Origin: Ignavibacteriales bacterium
GTDB lineage: Bacteria; Bacteroidota; Ignavibacteria; Ignavibacteriales; Melioribacteraceae
DNA: 64,000 nucleotides
NCBI GenBank assembly: GCA_026390775.1
Contig: JAPLFF010000007.1
Coordinates: 1,612,001-1,676,000, forward strand
Direction of reading: 5' to 3'
Positions 41,826 through 50,374 of this stretch are shown here, one piece after another (the first letter of the stretch is position 1; each line of letters begins with the position of its first letter). Both the position numbers and the translations under genes were made by a program. Below the pieces are notes generated by a model. The model did no database searches, had not been told where the DNA came from, and saw only the letters and a list, made by a program, of their open reading frames with translations.

Positions 41826-43535
41826 ATGAACAAAATGAAAAACTATTCTAAGATATGGTTAATTCCACTGCTACTGGTCATGATTATGGCGGGCTGCGAA
41901 GATAGAGTTGGAATCACTTCTACGCTGGTCATCCCTTATACAGTAACGCTATCATCAAGTCCATCGGCAGGCGGATCGACAAGTGGAGGCGGTACATTTA
42001 ATACAGGCTCTTCAGTAACAGTAACCGCAACACCAAATTCTGGATATACATTTACAAATTGGAAAGAGAACGGAGTTGTGGTAACATCAAGTATAAGTTA
42101 TCAGTTTTCTATAAATGGAAATAGAACACTCGTAGCGAACTTTACTGCTGTAGCTCCAACACAGTATACAATAACGCTATTATCAAATCCATTGGCAGGC
42201 GGAACGACAAGTGGAGGCGGTGCATTTAATTCAGCCTCTTCAGTAACACTAACCGCAACACCGAACGCTGGATATACATTTACAAATTGGACAGAGAACG
42301 GAACTGCTGTATCTACAAATGCCAGTTATACATTTACAATAAGTGGAAACAGAACATTAGTAGCGAACTTTACTGCTGGATCTTTAACACAGTATACAAT
42401 AACGCTATCATCAAATCCATCGGCAGGCGGAACGACAAATGGAGGCGGTACATTTAATTCAGGCTCTTCAGTAACAGTAACCGCAACAACGAACGCTGGA
42501 TATATATTTAATAACTGGACAGAGAACGGAATTGTGGTAACGTCAAGTATAAGTTATCAGTTTACTATAGGTGGAAATAGAACGCTTGTAGCGAACTTTA
42601 CTGCTGTAGCTCCAACACAGTATACAATAACGCTATTATCAAATCCATCAGCAGGTGGAACGACAAATGGAGGCGGTGCATTTAATTCAGGCTCTTCGGT
42701 AACGGTAACCGCAACGCCAAATTCTGGATATACATTTACTAACTGGACAGAGAACGGAAATACTGTATCTACAAATGCAAGTTATACATTTACGATAAGT
42801 GGAAACAGAACATTAGTAGCGAACTTTGCTTCAGCAGGTACTGGAGGTCAAGCACCGGTCAATCTTGGAACAGCAGCACGGTTTGGGCTTCTGTCTAACT
42901 CAGCGATCACAAACATTCCGACTTCAGCAATTACCGGAGATATTGGTATAAGTCCTGGTGCAAGGTCGTCGATAACCGGATTTGTATTAACACCAGATGC
43001 CTCGAATACATTTTCGACATCACCTGAAGTGACTGGAAAAGTGTTTGCTGCTAACGATGCAGTTCCAACTCCTGCGATGTTAATTGCAGCTAAGAATGAT
43101 GCGCAAGTCGCATATCTTGATGCCACAGCTGCCGTACGCGGAACCCCAACACCGATCTCAGGAAATATTAATGGACTTACACTCGTTCCCGGTCTTTATG
43201 AATCAGGAACTTCTATTCAAATATCTCCGGGTGGTTTTCTGTACTTAGATGCACAGGGTAATTCCAATGCTGTCTTCGTTATTCGCAGTGCTACTTCGAT
43301 AACAACAGAGGCCACAAGTGAGGTTGTCTTAACAAATGGCGCACAGGCAGCGAACATTTACTGGTCGGCGGGATCTGCTGTCACTCTTGGTACAAACTCC
43401 AAGATGAAAGGAACAATCATCGCCAGTACTTCAATCTCGCTTTTGACAGGTGCAAGATTAGACGGAAGAGCGTTAATACAAGGGCCAGCAGCCGGACAGG
43501 TTTCTTTGGATCATAGTATAATTGTAAAACCATAA
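41826..43535 (+). CDS. Lipoprotein with four InlB-type repeats and a DUF3494 domain
   Basis: 569 residues. A lipobox (LVMIMAGC) is followed by four nearly identical 75-residue InlB-B-like repeats (about 35-335; SNPSAGGTT.GGG.FNSGSSVTV, GYTFTNWTENG, GNRTLVANF), then a DUF3494 ice-binding-like domain (about 340-569; PVNLGTAARFGLLSNSAITN, GDIGISPGARSSITGF). There is no T9SS tail, so it is lipid-anchored, in contrast to the 40668 protein. The repeats are also nearly identical as DNA, which favours recent expansion. GGGAGG precedes ATG. Likely a surface adhesin or ice/surface-binding protein on a stalk. Confidence 0.82.
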   Translation: MNKMKNYSKIWLIPLLLVMIMAGCEDRVGITSTLVIPYTVTLSSSPSAGGSTSGGGTFNTGSSVTVTATPNSGYTFTNWKENGVVVTSSISYQFSINGNRTLVANFTAVAPTQYTITLLSNPLAGGTTSGGGAFNSASSVTLTATPNAGYTFTNWTENGTAVSTNASYTFTISGNRTLVANFTAGSLTQYTITLSSNPSAGGTTNGGGTFNSGSSVTVTATTNAGYIFNNWTENGIVVTSSISYQFTIGGNRTLVANFTAVAPTQYTITLLSNPSAGGTTNGGGAFNSGSSVTVTATPNSGYTFTNWTENGNTVSTNASYTFTISGNRTLVANFASAGTGGQAPVNLGTAARFGLLSNSAITNIPTSAITGDIGISPGARSSITGFVLTPDASNTFSTSPEVTGKVFAANDAVPTPAMLIAAKNDAQVAYLDATAAVRGTPTPISGNINGLTLVPGLYESGTSIQISPGGFLYLDAQGNSNAVFVIRSATSITTEATSEVVLTNGAQAANIYWSAGSAVTLGTNSKMKGTIIASTSISLLTGARLDGRALIQGPAAGQVSLDHSIIVKP

Positions 43536-43547
43536 TTTAATATGCAT

Positions 43548-43572
43548 GGTGAGGAGATACAGTCTCCTCACC
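43548..43572 (+). terminator. Intrinsic terminator
   Basis: GGTGAGGAGA pairs perfectly with TCTCCTCACC over a 5-nt loop and is followed by TTATATTTT. Confidence 0.8.
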
Positions 43573-43688
43573 TTATATTTTCAAAATGAGTGCACTAAAT
43601 AGGCGCACTGTTTGAAGAATAGATCGGAAATAAATTTGATAGTAGTGAGTTGAACAGAATTTCAAAAAAGCAAAAAAGGAGACATGAA

Positions 43689-44807
43689 ATGAAAAAATTT
43701 TTAATAACTCTTGCATTGATGTTAATAATTGGCATGAGTATTTCTCACGCACAAGCAGCAACAGATAGCTGGGCATTTGGTTTTGGTTTTTCATATCCAA
43801 GATTTGTAAGTGTCAATATTCAACCATTAAACTCTGACTACGGCGCATTTCTTTCCTTAAAAAGGAATTTTTCTGAATATGTTGGATTAAGATTGAAAGG
43901 CAGTTATAATCACCTTGAAGGACAATGGACCAATTCATCTCTTAACGTGATTACAGAATCAACAAACCTAATAACAGGCGATCTTGATTTACTTTTTTAT
44001 CTTATTCCATGCAAACCGGTTTCACCTTATTTATTTGCCGGTGCCGGTGCTGCTTTAAGAACGTTAAATAATTATGCAACAACAACTTTAGATGCAAACG
44101 AAACTGCCCTCTCTTTCAATGTGGGCGGCGGCGTTGAATGGTCTCTTGATTCACAATGGAAAATCTTGACAGAGTATGGCTATCATACAATGTTCAATTC
44201 AGAACTTGATGGTGCTATTGTTCCTGTTCCTACAGAAGTTAACGGACGCGATTCTTACATGACTATTAATCTTGGTCTTCTTTATTATTTCGATAAAGGC
44301 AAACCATCTAAGCTGTGCGAACCTTGTCAGGGAATAACCATGGAGATGAATCATGAAATGAAAGACATGACCGACTATAACAGAATTGAAGATATGATTA
44401 AGAAGCACATTCCAAAAGAAATTACAAAAGAAGTTGTTGTTGATAGATATATTAAAGCAATTTCAGAAGATAGATTAGTTCTGATCGGTGTAAATTTTGC
44501 ATTTGATAAATCAGACCTATTACCTGAATCATATCCTGTGCTTGATAAAGCGGTGGATTTATTAAATGATAAATCCGGTGTAAATGTTGAGATTGAAGGA
44601 TATTGCGATTATATCGGCACAGTGGAATACAACCAAGTACTTTCAGTTGATAGAGCTAAAACAGTAAAAACTTATCTTGTTTCAAAAGGTATAAATGAAA
44701 ACAGACTTACAACTATCGGTTACGGAAAAAGCAATCCGATCGCCGATAACGAAACAGCAGATGGCAGAGCAATGAACAGAAGAATTGTGTTTAGAATTAT
44801 TAAATAA
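43689..44807 (+). CDS. OmpA-family outer-membrane protein, second copy
   Basis: 372 residues, the same architecture as the 12518 protein: signal peptide (about 1-22), beta-barrel, KHIPKEITKEVVVDR linker and OmpA domain (VNFAFDKSDLLPES, GYCDYIGT, NQVLSVDRAKTV, GRAMNRRIVF). The two share long identical stretches around TDSWAFGFGF and the linker. I chose ATG 43689 with AAAGGAG upstream; the frame is open to 43650 without a site. Unlike the first copy it has no regulon element directly upstream, so the paralogues may differ in control. A hairpin follows at 44830. Confidence 0.9.
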   Translation: MKKFLITLALMLIIGMSISHAQAATDSWAFGFGFSYPRFVSVNIQPLNSDYGAFLSLKRNFSEYVGLRLKGSYNHLEGQWTNSSLNVITESTNLITGDLDLLFYLIPCKPVSPYLFAGAGAALRTLNNYATTTLDANETALSFNVGGGVEWSLDSQWKILTEYGYHTMFNSELDGAIVPVPTEVNGRDSYMTINLGLLYYFDKGKPSKLCEPCQGITMEMNHEMKDMTDYNRIEDMIKKHIPKEITKEVVVDRYIKAISEDRLVLIGVNFAFDKSDLLPESYPVLDKAVDLLNDKSGVNVEIEGYCDYIGTVEYNQVLSVDRAKTVKTYLVSKGINENRLTTIGYGKSNPIADNETADGRAMNRRIVFRIIK

Positions 44808-44829
44808 TTAATTTTTTTTATACAGAGTA

Positions 44830-44866
44830 TGAGTATCTCTGTAACTGAAAATTACAGAGATGCTCA
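44830..44866 (+). terminator. Hairpin terminator
   Basis: TGAGTATCTCTGTAA faces TTACAGAGATGCTCA (one G-T-type mismatch) over a 7-nt loop, followed by TAAATATTTT. Confidence 0.7.
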
Positions 44867-44941
44867 TAAATATTTTGAATCTATAAAATAAACACAAAAG
44901 TTTTATTAGTACCATCATTACAAACAAGCATTTCCTCACCC

Positions 44942-44982
44942 AAAAGATGTAGTTCCTTTTCCATCCCTTTGACCGATTGAAT
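44942..44982 (+). promoter_or_regulatory. 41-bp regulon element, copy 12
   Basis: Preceded by CCTCACCC; contains AAAAGATGTAGTTCC, TTTTCCATCCCTTTG and ACCGATTGAAT. It points at the LuxR-type regulator at 45207, but a strong terminator lies between (45083-45139). Confidence 0.73.
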
Positions 44983-45139
44983 TTACGTCCTAATTAGTTG
45001 CATCTTAATTATGGTAGTAAGTGAAGAAGTGAAGAATTATAATTAAAGATAAAGTAATGGAAAAAAAATAGTATTTCCTGAAGGGGTTTGATTTGTTTGC
45101 CGTTCGATGCCGGCAGTTTGTTCAAACCCCAACTTTTTT
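44983..45139 (+). ncRNA. Candidate small RNA or attenuated leader between element 12 and a terminator
   Basis: A transcript from the element would run about 130-150 nt to the hairpin at 45083-45130. It holds only two tiny ORFs (an 11-codon one at about 45012 and a 4-codon one, ATGGAAAAAAAATAG, at about 45058). It could be a small RNA, a decayed gene, or an attenuator for the regulator at 45207. Confidence 0.35.
45083..45139 (+). terminator. Strong intrinsic terminator upstream of the LuxR-type regulator
   Basis: GGGGTTTGA pairs with TCAAACCCC, with a second inner stem (GCCG with CGGC) and a tail AACTTTTTT. It would stop transcription from element 12 before the regulator unless read-through is controlled. 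Confidence 0.75.
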
Positions 45140-45206
45140 AGAAAACAATTTAAGTTGAGTTTATCATAGAGTTCACATTTGTTTTACTTTTAATTGAGAT
45201 TATACC

Positions 45207-45896
45207 ATGAAAAAAATCAGATTGTTACTTATTGAAGATAACCGTCTTCTTCGAGATGGAATCCTAAAGATTCTTAAACCTTATAAGGATATAGTTATAA
45301 TCGCTGCATCCGGAGACGGTAGGAACACACTTCTCAAAATCCAGCAGTTAAAACCAAATGTGGTTCTTTTGGATTTGGGATTGCGAAGTCAAAATAGTTT
45401 ACATGTTGTGGAAATAGTGAAAAAAGATTTCCCGGAAGCAAAAATCATTGTTATGGACCTTGCACCTGTACAAGCCGATATCTTACAGTATGTAAAAGCA
45501 GGTGCCAACGGCTTCATCCTTAAAGATGCATCGCTTAATGATTTTTTAATCACGATACGAACAATAGCTGATGGGTCAACTGTTCTTCCATCTCTCTTAG
45601 TTAATTCCCTTTTTTCTCAGATTGTTGATAACGCGGTAAGAGATGGTAAATCCCAACTGAAAGAATCAGTACGGATGACAAAGCGGGAACGGGAGGTTAT
45701 CGGGTTACTTAGTGAAGGAATAAGCAACAGAGAGATCGGTCAAAAAATTCACATATCCACCTATACTGTTAAAAGTCATATTCATAATATTATGGAGAAA
45801 CTCGCACTACACACACGGTTGGAAATTGCAAACTATTCTTACACTGATGAAACACTAAAGACAATTACCAAAAGTATTTCGATGGTAAACAATTAG
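45207..45896 (+). CDS. NarL/FixJ-family response regulator, second copy
   Basis: 229 residues, strongly similar to the 9497 protein: receiver with E10-D11, D56 (VLLDLGLR) and GFILKDA, then a LuxR-type helix-turn-helix with SNREIGQKIHISTYTVKSHI. It is the only DNA-binding output protein in the 45-57 kb signalling cluster and so the best candidate target of those kinases. It starts at ATG. Regulon element 12 and a terminator lie upstream, so autoregulation by attenuation is possible. Confidence 0.92.
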   Translation: MKKIRLLLIEDNRLLRDGILKILKPYKDIVIIAASGDGRNTLLKIQQLKPNVVLLDLGLRSQNSLHVVEIVKKDFPEAKIIVMDLAPVQADILQYVKAGANGFILKDASLNDFLITIRTIADGSTVLPSLLVNSLFSQIVDNAVRDGKSQLKESVRMTKREREVIGLLSEGISNREIGQKIHISTYTVKSHIHNIMEKLALHTRLEIANYSYTDETLKTITKSISMVNN

Positions 45897-45961
45897 TTAA
45901 ACAATCGCTGTTCGTTCTAACAGTAGTTGGATGAAACAGCGGAAAAAAAAGGAGAAACATT

Positions 45962-46477
45962 ATGCGTTATTTTTTTGCATTAATCGTAGTACTGTGCTTT
46001 GCAGGTGCTTTAAATGCACAAGTACGTTTTGGTATCAGCTTTAATTTAAATAGCCAGCCAGCTTGGGGTCCCACCGGTTATGATTATGCTGAAAATTATT
46101 ACTTCCCGGATATTGAAGTTTACTACAATGTCCCATCACATCGTTATTACTATAATGATAGAGGGCGTTGGATTAGCAGTGCATCATTGCCTTCACGTTA
46201 TCGTAATTTTGATTTATATAATTCTCATAAAGAAGTAGTGAATGATAAATCACCGTGGCGAAATCATAATACCTACAGAGATAAATATTCCTCATTTAAA
46301 GGTCAACACGATCAGCAGCCAATCCGCGATAGCAAGGATTCAAAATATTTTGTGAACAAAAACCATCCCGAGCATAATAACTGGGTTCAGCAACAAAGGC
46401 AAGATAACAGTAAGAATAAGGCTAATAAACAAAATAATAATCGAGACAAGCAAGATAAAGGCAAGAATAAAAAATAA
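45962..46477 (+). CDS. Exported aromatic/basic envelope protein
   Basis: 171 residues with signal peptide (about 1-19, ALNAQ). The middle is Tyr-rich (YDYAENYYFPDIEVYYNVPS, RYYYNDRGRWISSASLPSRY), the end is a basic Asn/Lys/Gln-rich tail. This resembles small exported proteins common in Bacteroidota and recalls the tail style of the 14051 protein. AAAGGAG stands upstream of ATG. It lies 65 bp after the response regulator and may be its first target or a co-transcribed gene. Confidence 0.6.
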   Translation: MRYFFALIVVLCFAGALNAQVRFGISFNLNSQPAWGPTGYDYAENYYFPDIEVYYNVPSHRYYYNDRGRWISSASLPSRYRNFDLYNSHKEVVNDKSPWRNHNTYRDKYSSFKGQHDQQPIRDSKDSKYFVNKNHPEHNNWVQQQRQDNSKNKANKQNNNRDKQDKGKNKK

Positions 46478-46505
46478 CTGGGATGTATAATTACAAAAAT
46501 TAAAA

Positions 46506-46547
46506 ACCGGTTTTGATCTGACAGAGTTATTGCACTTCGAAACCGGT
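46506..46547 (+). terminator. Possible terminator hairpin
   Basis: ACCGGTTTTG faces CGAAACCGGT (10 pairs with one G-T) with a 22-nt loop, followed by ATTATAAAG. It has no T-run, so it is moderate at best. Confidence 0.45.
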
Positions 46548-46634
46548 ATTATAAAGGGAATGAGCAATGAATTTCTCAAGTTAGAAATGAATTGTTTTCG
46601 GTTTGTCTCTGAATAAACAAGCAGCTCCTCACCA

Positions 46635-46675
46635 AAAAGATGTAGTTCCTTTTTCATCCCTTTGATGGATTGATT
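46635..46675 (+). promoter_or_regulatory. 41-bp regulon element, copy 13
   Basis: Preceded by TCCTCACC; contains AAAAGATGTAGTTCC, TTTTTCATCCCTTTG and ATGGATTGATT. It ends only 46 bp before the ATG at 46722, the shortest spacing in the window, so transcription must begin close to its 3' end if it is a promoter. Confidence 0.75.
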
Positions 46676-46721
46676 TTTAGCACTAAATAGTTACATCTTA
46701 AATTAGATATAGGTTAGTATA

Positions 46722-49160
46722 ATGGCAAAGATTAATAAAAAAGAAAGAATAAAATCAGCTATAAAGCCGTCCCTCTCGAAAATCAAATTGAAATCCGCTG
46801 ATGAAGTAAGTGAATTCGCCGAGAGTGTGATCAACACTGTGCGTGAACCTTTACTTTTACTGGATAAAGATTTAAGAGTAGTCAAAGCCAGCCGTTCATT
46901 CTATGATTTCTTCAAGGTAAGCTCCGATGAAACAATTGGAACGCTTATATATGATTTGGGAAATCACCAGTGGAATATTCCAAAACTGAGAGAACTTCTG
47001 GAGACAATCCTTCCCGAAAAAACAACATTCGACAACTATGAAGTTGAACACGACTTTTCTACAATCGGTAAACGCATCATGCTTTTGAATGCCCGGCAAA
47101 TTCAAAGAGCCCTTGGAAAAGAGAAGATAATTCTTCTTGCCATTGAGGACATCGCTGAACGTAAGGGGATAGAAACCGGTCTGGAAAAAACCCGCAAAGA
47201 ACTTGTGGTGATTAAAAAATCTGCAGATGAAGTAAGTGAATTCGCCGAAAACATAATCAACACTGTACGTGAACCTTTACTTTTATTGGATAAAGAGCTA
47301 AGAGTAGTTAAAGCCAGCCATTCATTCTATGAATTCTTCAAAGTCAGTTCTGAAGAAACGATAGGAACGCTTATATATGATCTAGGAAATCACCAATGGA
47401 ATATACCTAAACTGAGAGAACTGCTTGAGACAATCCTTCCGGAAAAAACTACATTCGACAACTATGAAGTTGAACATGACTTTTCTACAATCGGTAAACG
47501 CATCATGCTTTTGAATGCCCGAAAAATTCAAAGAGGATCGGAAAAAGAACAGATAATACTTCTTGCCATTGAGGATATCACCGAACGTAAGGAGATAGAA
47601 GCCGGTCTGGAAAAAACCCGCAAAGAACTTGCGGTAATTAAAAAATCGGCAGATGAAGTAAGTGAATTCGCCGAGAACTTAATCAACACTGTGCGTGAAC
47701 CTTTACTTGCACTGGATCAAGAGTTAAGAGTAGTCAAAGCCAGCCGTTCATTCTATGAATTCTTCAAAGTAAGTTCTGAAGAAACAATAGGAACGCTTAT
47801 ATATGAACTGGGAAATAACCAGTGGAATATACCTAAACTGAGAGAACTTCTTGAGACAATCCTTCCCGAAAAAGCAGCATTCGATAACTATGAAGTTGAA
47901 CATGACTTTTCTACAATCGGTAAACGCATCATGCTTTTGAATGCCCGGCAAATTCAAAGAGGATCGGGAAAAGAACGGATAATACTTCTTGCCATTGAGG
48001 ACATCACCGAACGTAAAAAAAATGAGAACGAACTTTCAAAAGCAAAAGCAGAAGCCGAACGGGCCAATTTTGCAAAGAGTGAATTCCTTTCCCGTATGAG
48101 TCACGAACTTAGAACACCAATGAATTCGATTCTCGGCTTTGCACAATTGATGGATATGGGAGAACTAAATCCGTCTCACAAAAAAGGTGTAGATCAAATC
48201 TTGAAAAGCGGAAAGCATCTTCTAAATTTAATAAATGAAGTGCTCGATATGGCCAAGATTGAAGCTGGACGGCTGACTGTTTCGCCGGAACCGGTTGAAA
48301 TTTTCGGTATTATTTTGGAAACGATTGATATTGTTCGTCATCTCGCTGAAGAAAATCAGATCAAGCTCGAATCAGATGCTTCAACTACTGAAAGACTCTT
48401 TGTAAAAACAGATCACCAGCGTTTGAAACAAGTGGTGAGGGTTGAATGTACAATAAAGAAGTCGGAAGGGAGAAATGAGAATGTAATTCGGATTAGTGTG
48501 ACTGATACGGGAAAAGGTATTGCTCAAGAATACATTGAAAAACTTTTTAAACCGTTCGAACGCATTGGCGCTGAACGAACAGAAACTGAAGGCACCGGAC
48601 TTGGATTAGCCATTTCTGAAAAATTGATTGAAGCAATGGGTGGCAAAATTGGTGTTGAAAGTGAGGTCGGCAAAGGAAGTACTTTCTGGATTGAACTGCC
48701 TCAGACGGAAGGACAACAGAATCACTACGAACGAACAGGTGAATTAACAAAACTGGAAGCTGAAATAACACAGAACAGCGGAACTATTTTGTATATCGAA
48801 GATAATCTTTCGAACATACAATTAGTTGAACAGATTTTAGAAATGCATCGTCCATCAATTAAATTGATAACGAATATATATGGTAAAAATGCAGTTCAAT
48901 TTGCAATTGATTACAAGCCGAATTTAATTCTGCTTGATCTCGATCTGCCCGATATACACGGTAGTGAAGTGATAAAGCTGATACATGCAGAACCGAGAAC
49001 AGCGAAAATACCGGTTATTATTCTTAGCGCGGATGCAATGACAAAACAGATCGAGCAATTAATGGAAGCCGGAGCTGAAGATTATCTGATAAAACCGATT
49101 GATGTAGTACAATTTTTGAAAGTAGTGGATAAGTGGATAAGGAAAAGTAGTAAGGAGTGA
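46722..49160 (+). CDS. Hybrid histidine kinase-like protein with three PAS repeats, lacking an N-box
   Basis: 812 residues. Residues about 24-448 are three almost identical 142-residue units, each a PAS-like domain (NTVREPLLLLDK.LRVVKAS) plus a linker ending ..ITERK. A HisKA domain follows with MSHELRTPMNS (His near 461). The ATPase domain has its G1 (VTDTGKGI), F (FKPFERIGAE) and G2 (TGLGLAIS) boxes, but the N-box is missing: DHQRLKQV joins directly to VRVECTIKK, about 17-20 residues short of the usual ..NLLSNA.KY.. segment. A receiver domain (about 688-805; LLDLDLPDIHG) ends it. Without the N-box Asn it may not bind Mg-ATP well, so it may be a sensor or pseudokinase. Confidence 0.88.
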   Translation: MAKINKKERIKSAIKPSLSKIKLKSADEVSEFAESVINTVREPLLLLDKDLRVVKASRSFYDFFKVSSDETIGTLIYDLGNHQWNIPKLRELLETILPEKTTFDNYEVEHDFSTIGKRIMLLNARQIQRALGKEKIILLAIEDIAERKGIETGLEKTRKELVVIKKSADEVSEFAENIINTVREPLLLLDKELRVVKASHSFYEFFKVSSEETIGTLIYDLGNHQWNIPKLRELLETILPEKTTFDNYEVEHDFSTIGKRIMLLNARKIQRGSEKEQIILLAIEDITERKEIEAGLEKTRKELAVIKKSADEVSEFAENLINTVREPLLALDQELRVVKASRSFYEFFKVSSEETIGTLIYELGNNQWNIPKLRELLETILPEKAAFDNYEVEHDFSTIGKRIMLLNARQIQRGSGKERIILLAIEDITERKKNENELSKAKAEAERANFAKSEFLSRMSHELRTPMNSILGFAQLMDMGELNPSHKKGVDQILKSGKHLLNLINEVLDMAKIEAGRLTVSPEPVEIFGIILETIDIVRHLAEENQIKLESDASTTERLFVKTDHQRLKQVVRVECTIKKSEGRNENVIRISVTDTGKGIAQEYIEKLFKPFERIGAERTETEGTGLGLAISEKLIEAMGGKIGVESEVGKGSTFWIELPQTEGQQNHYERTGELTKLEAEITQNSGTILYIEDNLSNIQLVEQILEMHRPSIKLITNIYGKNAVQFAIDYKPNLILLDLDLPDIHGSEVIKLIHAEPRTAKIPVIILSADAMTKQIEQLMEAGAEDYLIKPIDVVQFLKVVDKWIRKSSKE
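46790..48015 (+). repeat. Three tandem 426-bp PAS-coding repeats
   Basis: Units begin at about 46790, 47216 and 47642 with AAATC.GC.GATGAAGTAAG. They are nearly identical in DNA, including silent positions (for example GTTGAACA.GACTTTTCTACA and ATCATGCTTTTGAATGCCCG), so the duplication is recent or kept uniform by conversion. The exact 142-codon period keeps the frame. Confidence 0.9.
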
Positions 49161-49180
49161 TAATTTCAAGGGAATAAATC

Positions 49181-50191
49181 ATGAATGATTCAATACTAAA
49201 AAATGCAAACATACTAATTGTAGATGATCAACAGGCTAATATAGATGTTCTTACCGGGCTGCTTGATGCTAAAGGTTTTACAAACTATATAACCACTAAA
49301 GACTCCAGACAAGTTTTTAAGTTGTTTGATGAGTTCAAACCGGATTTACTTTTGCTTGATCTGATCATGCCGAACTTAAACGGTTATGAAGTGATGATGC
49401 AATTGAAAGCTCTTATTCCAGCCAATACTTACTTCCCCATATTAGTACTCACCGCCGATATAACACCGGAATCTAAACAAAAAGCACTTGCCAGCGGCGC
49501 AAGTGATTTTCTTGCAAAACCGTTTGATTTGATAGAAGTTGACCTTCGAATAAAAAATCTGCTTAAAGTCCGCTATCTTCACCAACAATTAGAAAATCAG
49601 AATCAGATTGTAGAAGAGAAGGTGAAAGAAAGAACCAAAGAACTTGAAAAGGCAAACATAGAATTGAGAGTTGCTAAAGAAAAAGCCGAACAGTCAGATA
49701 AAGTGAAATTCGAATTACTTAATCAGATGTCGCTGACGGAAAGTCAAAAGAATCACCACGAACGAATAAGTGAATTAACAAAACCGGAAGCCGAAATAAC
49801 ACAGGACAGCAAAACTATTTTGTATATCGAAGATAATCTTTCGAACATACAATTAATTGAACAGATTTTAGAAACGCATCGTCCTACTATTCGTTTAATA
49901 ACTAATATGTATGGCAAAAATGCAGTTCAATTTGCAATTGATTACAAACCGGATTTAATTCTGCTTGATCTCAGTTTGCCGGATATTCACGGTAGTGAAG
50001 TGATAAAGCTGTTACAGGCAGAACCGAGAACAGCGGAAATACCAATTATTATTCTTAGTGCATACGCAATGAGTCGTCAGATTGAAATATTACTTGCAAC
50101 TGGAGCTAAAGATTATCTCATAAAACCGATTGATGTAGTGCAATTTTTGAAAGTAGTGGATGAGAGGATAAGAAAAAGTAGTAAGGTTTAA
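49181..50191 (+). CDS. Double-receiver protein derived from hybrid kinases
   Basis: 336 residues: an N-terminal receiver (about 8-125; ILIVDDQQANIDVLTGLLDA, phospho-Asp in LLLLDLIMP), a coiled-coil signalling helix (about 130-184), then directly a second receiver (about 210-330; LYIEDNLSNIQLIEQILE, LLDLSLPDIHG). The helix ends SDKVKFELLNQMS, where its neighbours continue with HEIR, but here the text jumps to LTESQKNHHER, which matches the linker before the receiver of the 46722 protein. The His box and the ATPase domain are precisely missing. It can only receive or exchange phosphate, a likely phosphate sink or relay. Confidence 0.85.
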   Translation: MNDSILKNANILIVDDQQANIDVLTGLLDAKGFTNYITTKDSRQVFKLFDEFKPDLLLLDLIMPNLNGYEVMMQLKALIPANTYFPILVLTADITPESKQKALASGASDFLAKPFDLIEVDLRIKNLLKVRYLHQQLENQNQIVEEKVKERTKELEKANIELRVAKEKAEQSDKVKFELLNQMSLTESQKNHHERISELTKPEAEITQDSKTILYIEDNLSNIQLIEQILETHRPTIRLITNMYGKNAVQFAIDYKPDLILLDLSLPDIHGSEVIKLLQAEPRTAEIPIIILSAYAMSRQIEILLATGAKDYLIKPIDVVQFLKVVDERIRKSSKV

Positions 50192-50236
50192 GAAGTATGT
50201 TGATGAATGATAGAAGAAAGCTTTGCAACCTTTGCG

Positions 50237-50255
50237 CCTGCCTGCGGTAGGCAGG
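50237..50255 (+). repeat. Short GC-rich palindrome
   Basis: CCTGCCTGCGGTAGGCAGG forms a 7-bp stem (CCTGCCT/AGGCAGG). It is similar to the insertion in the DUF3943 gene (24549) and to 51651-51670. The 182-bp gap around it has no gene. Confidence 0.55.
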
Positions 50256-50374
50256 TTTAATGCTTTTAAAGATTTAGGCTAAGAGACTACCGGCATAGCC
50301 GTCCCCCGGGAGAAGTATCCGCAAAGAAAATAGTTATAAACTTCATAATAAATAAACAATAGAAGGATAAAACC

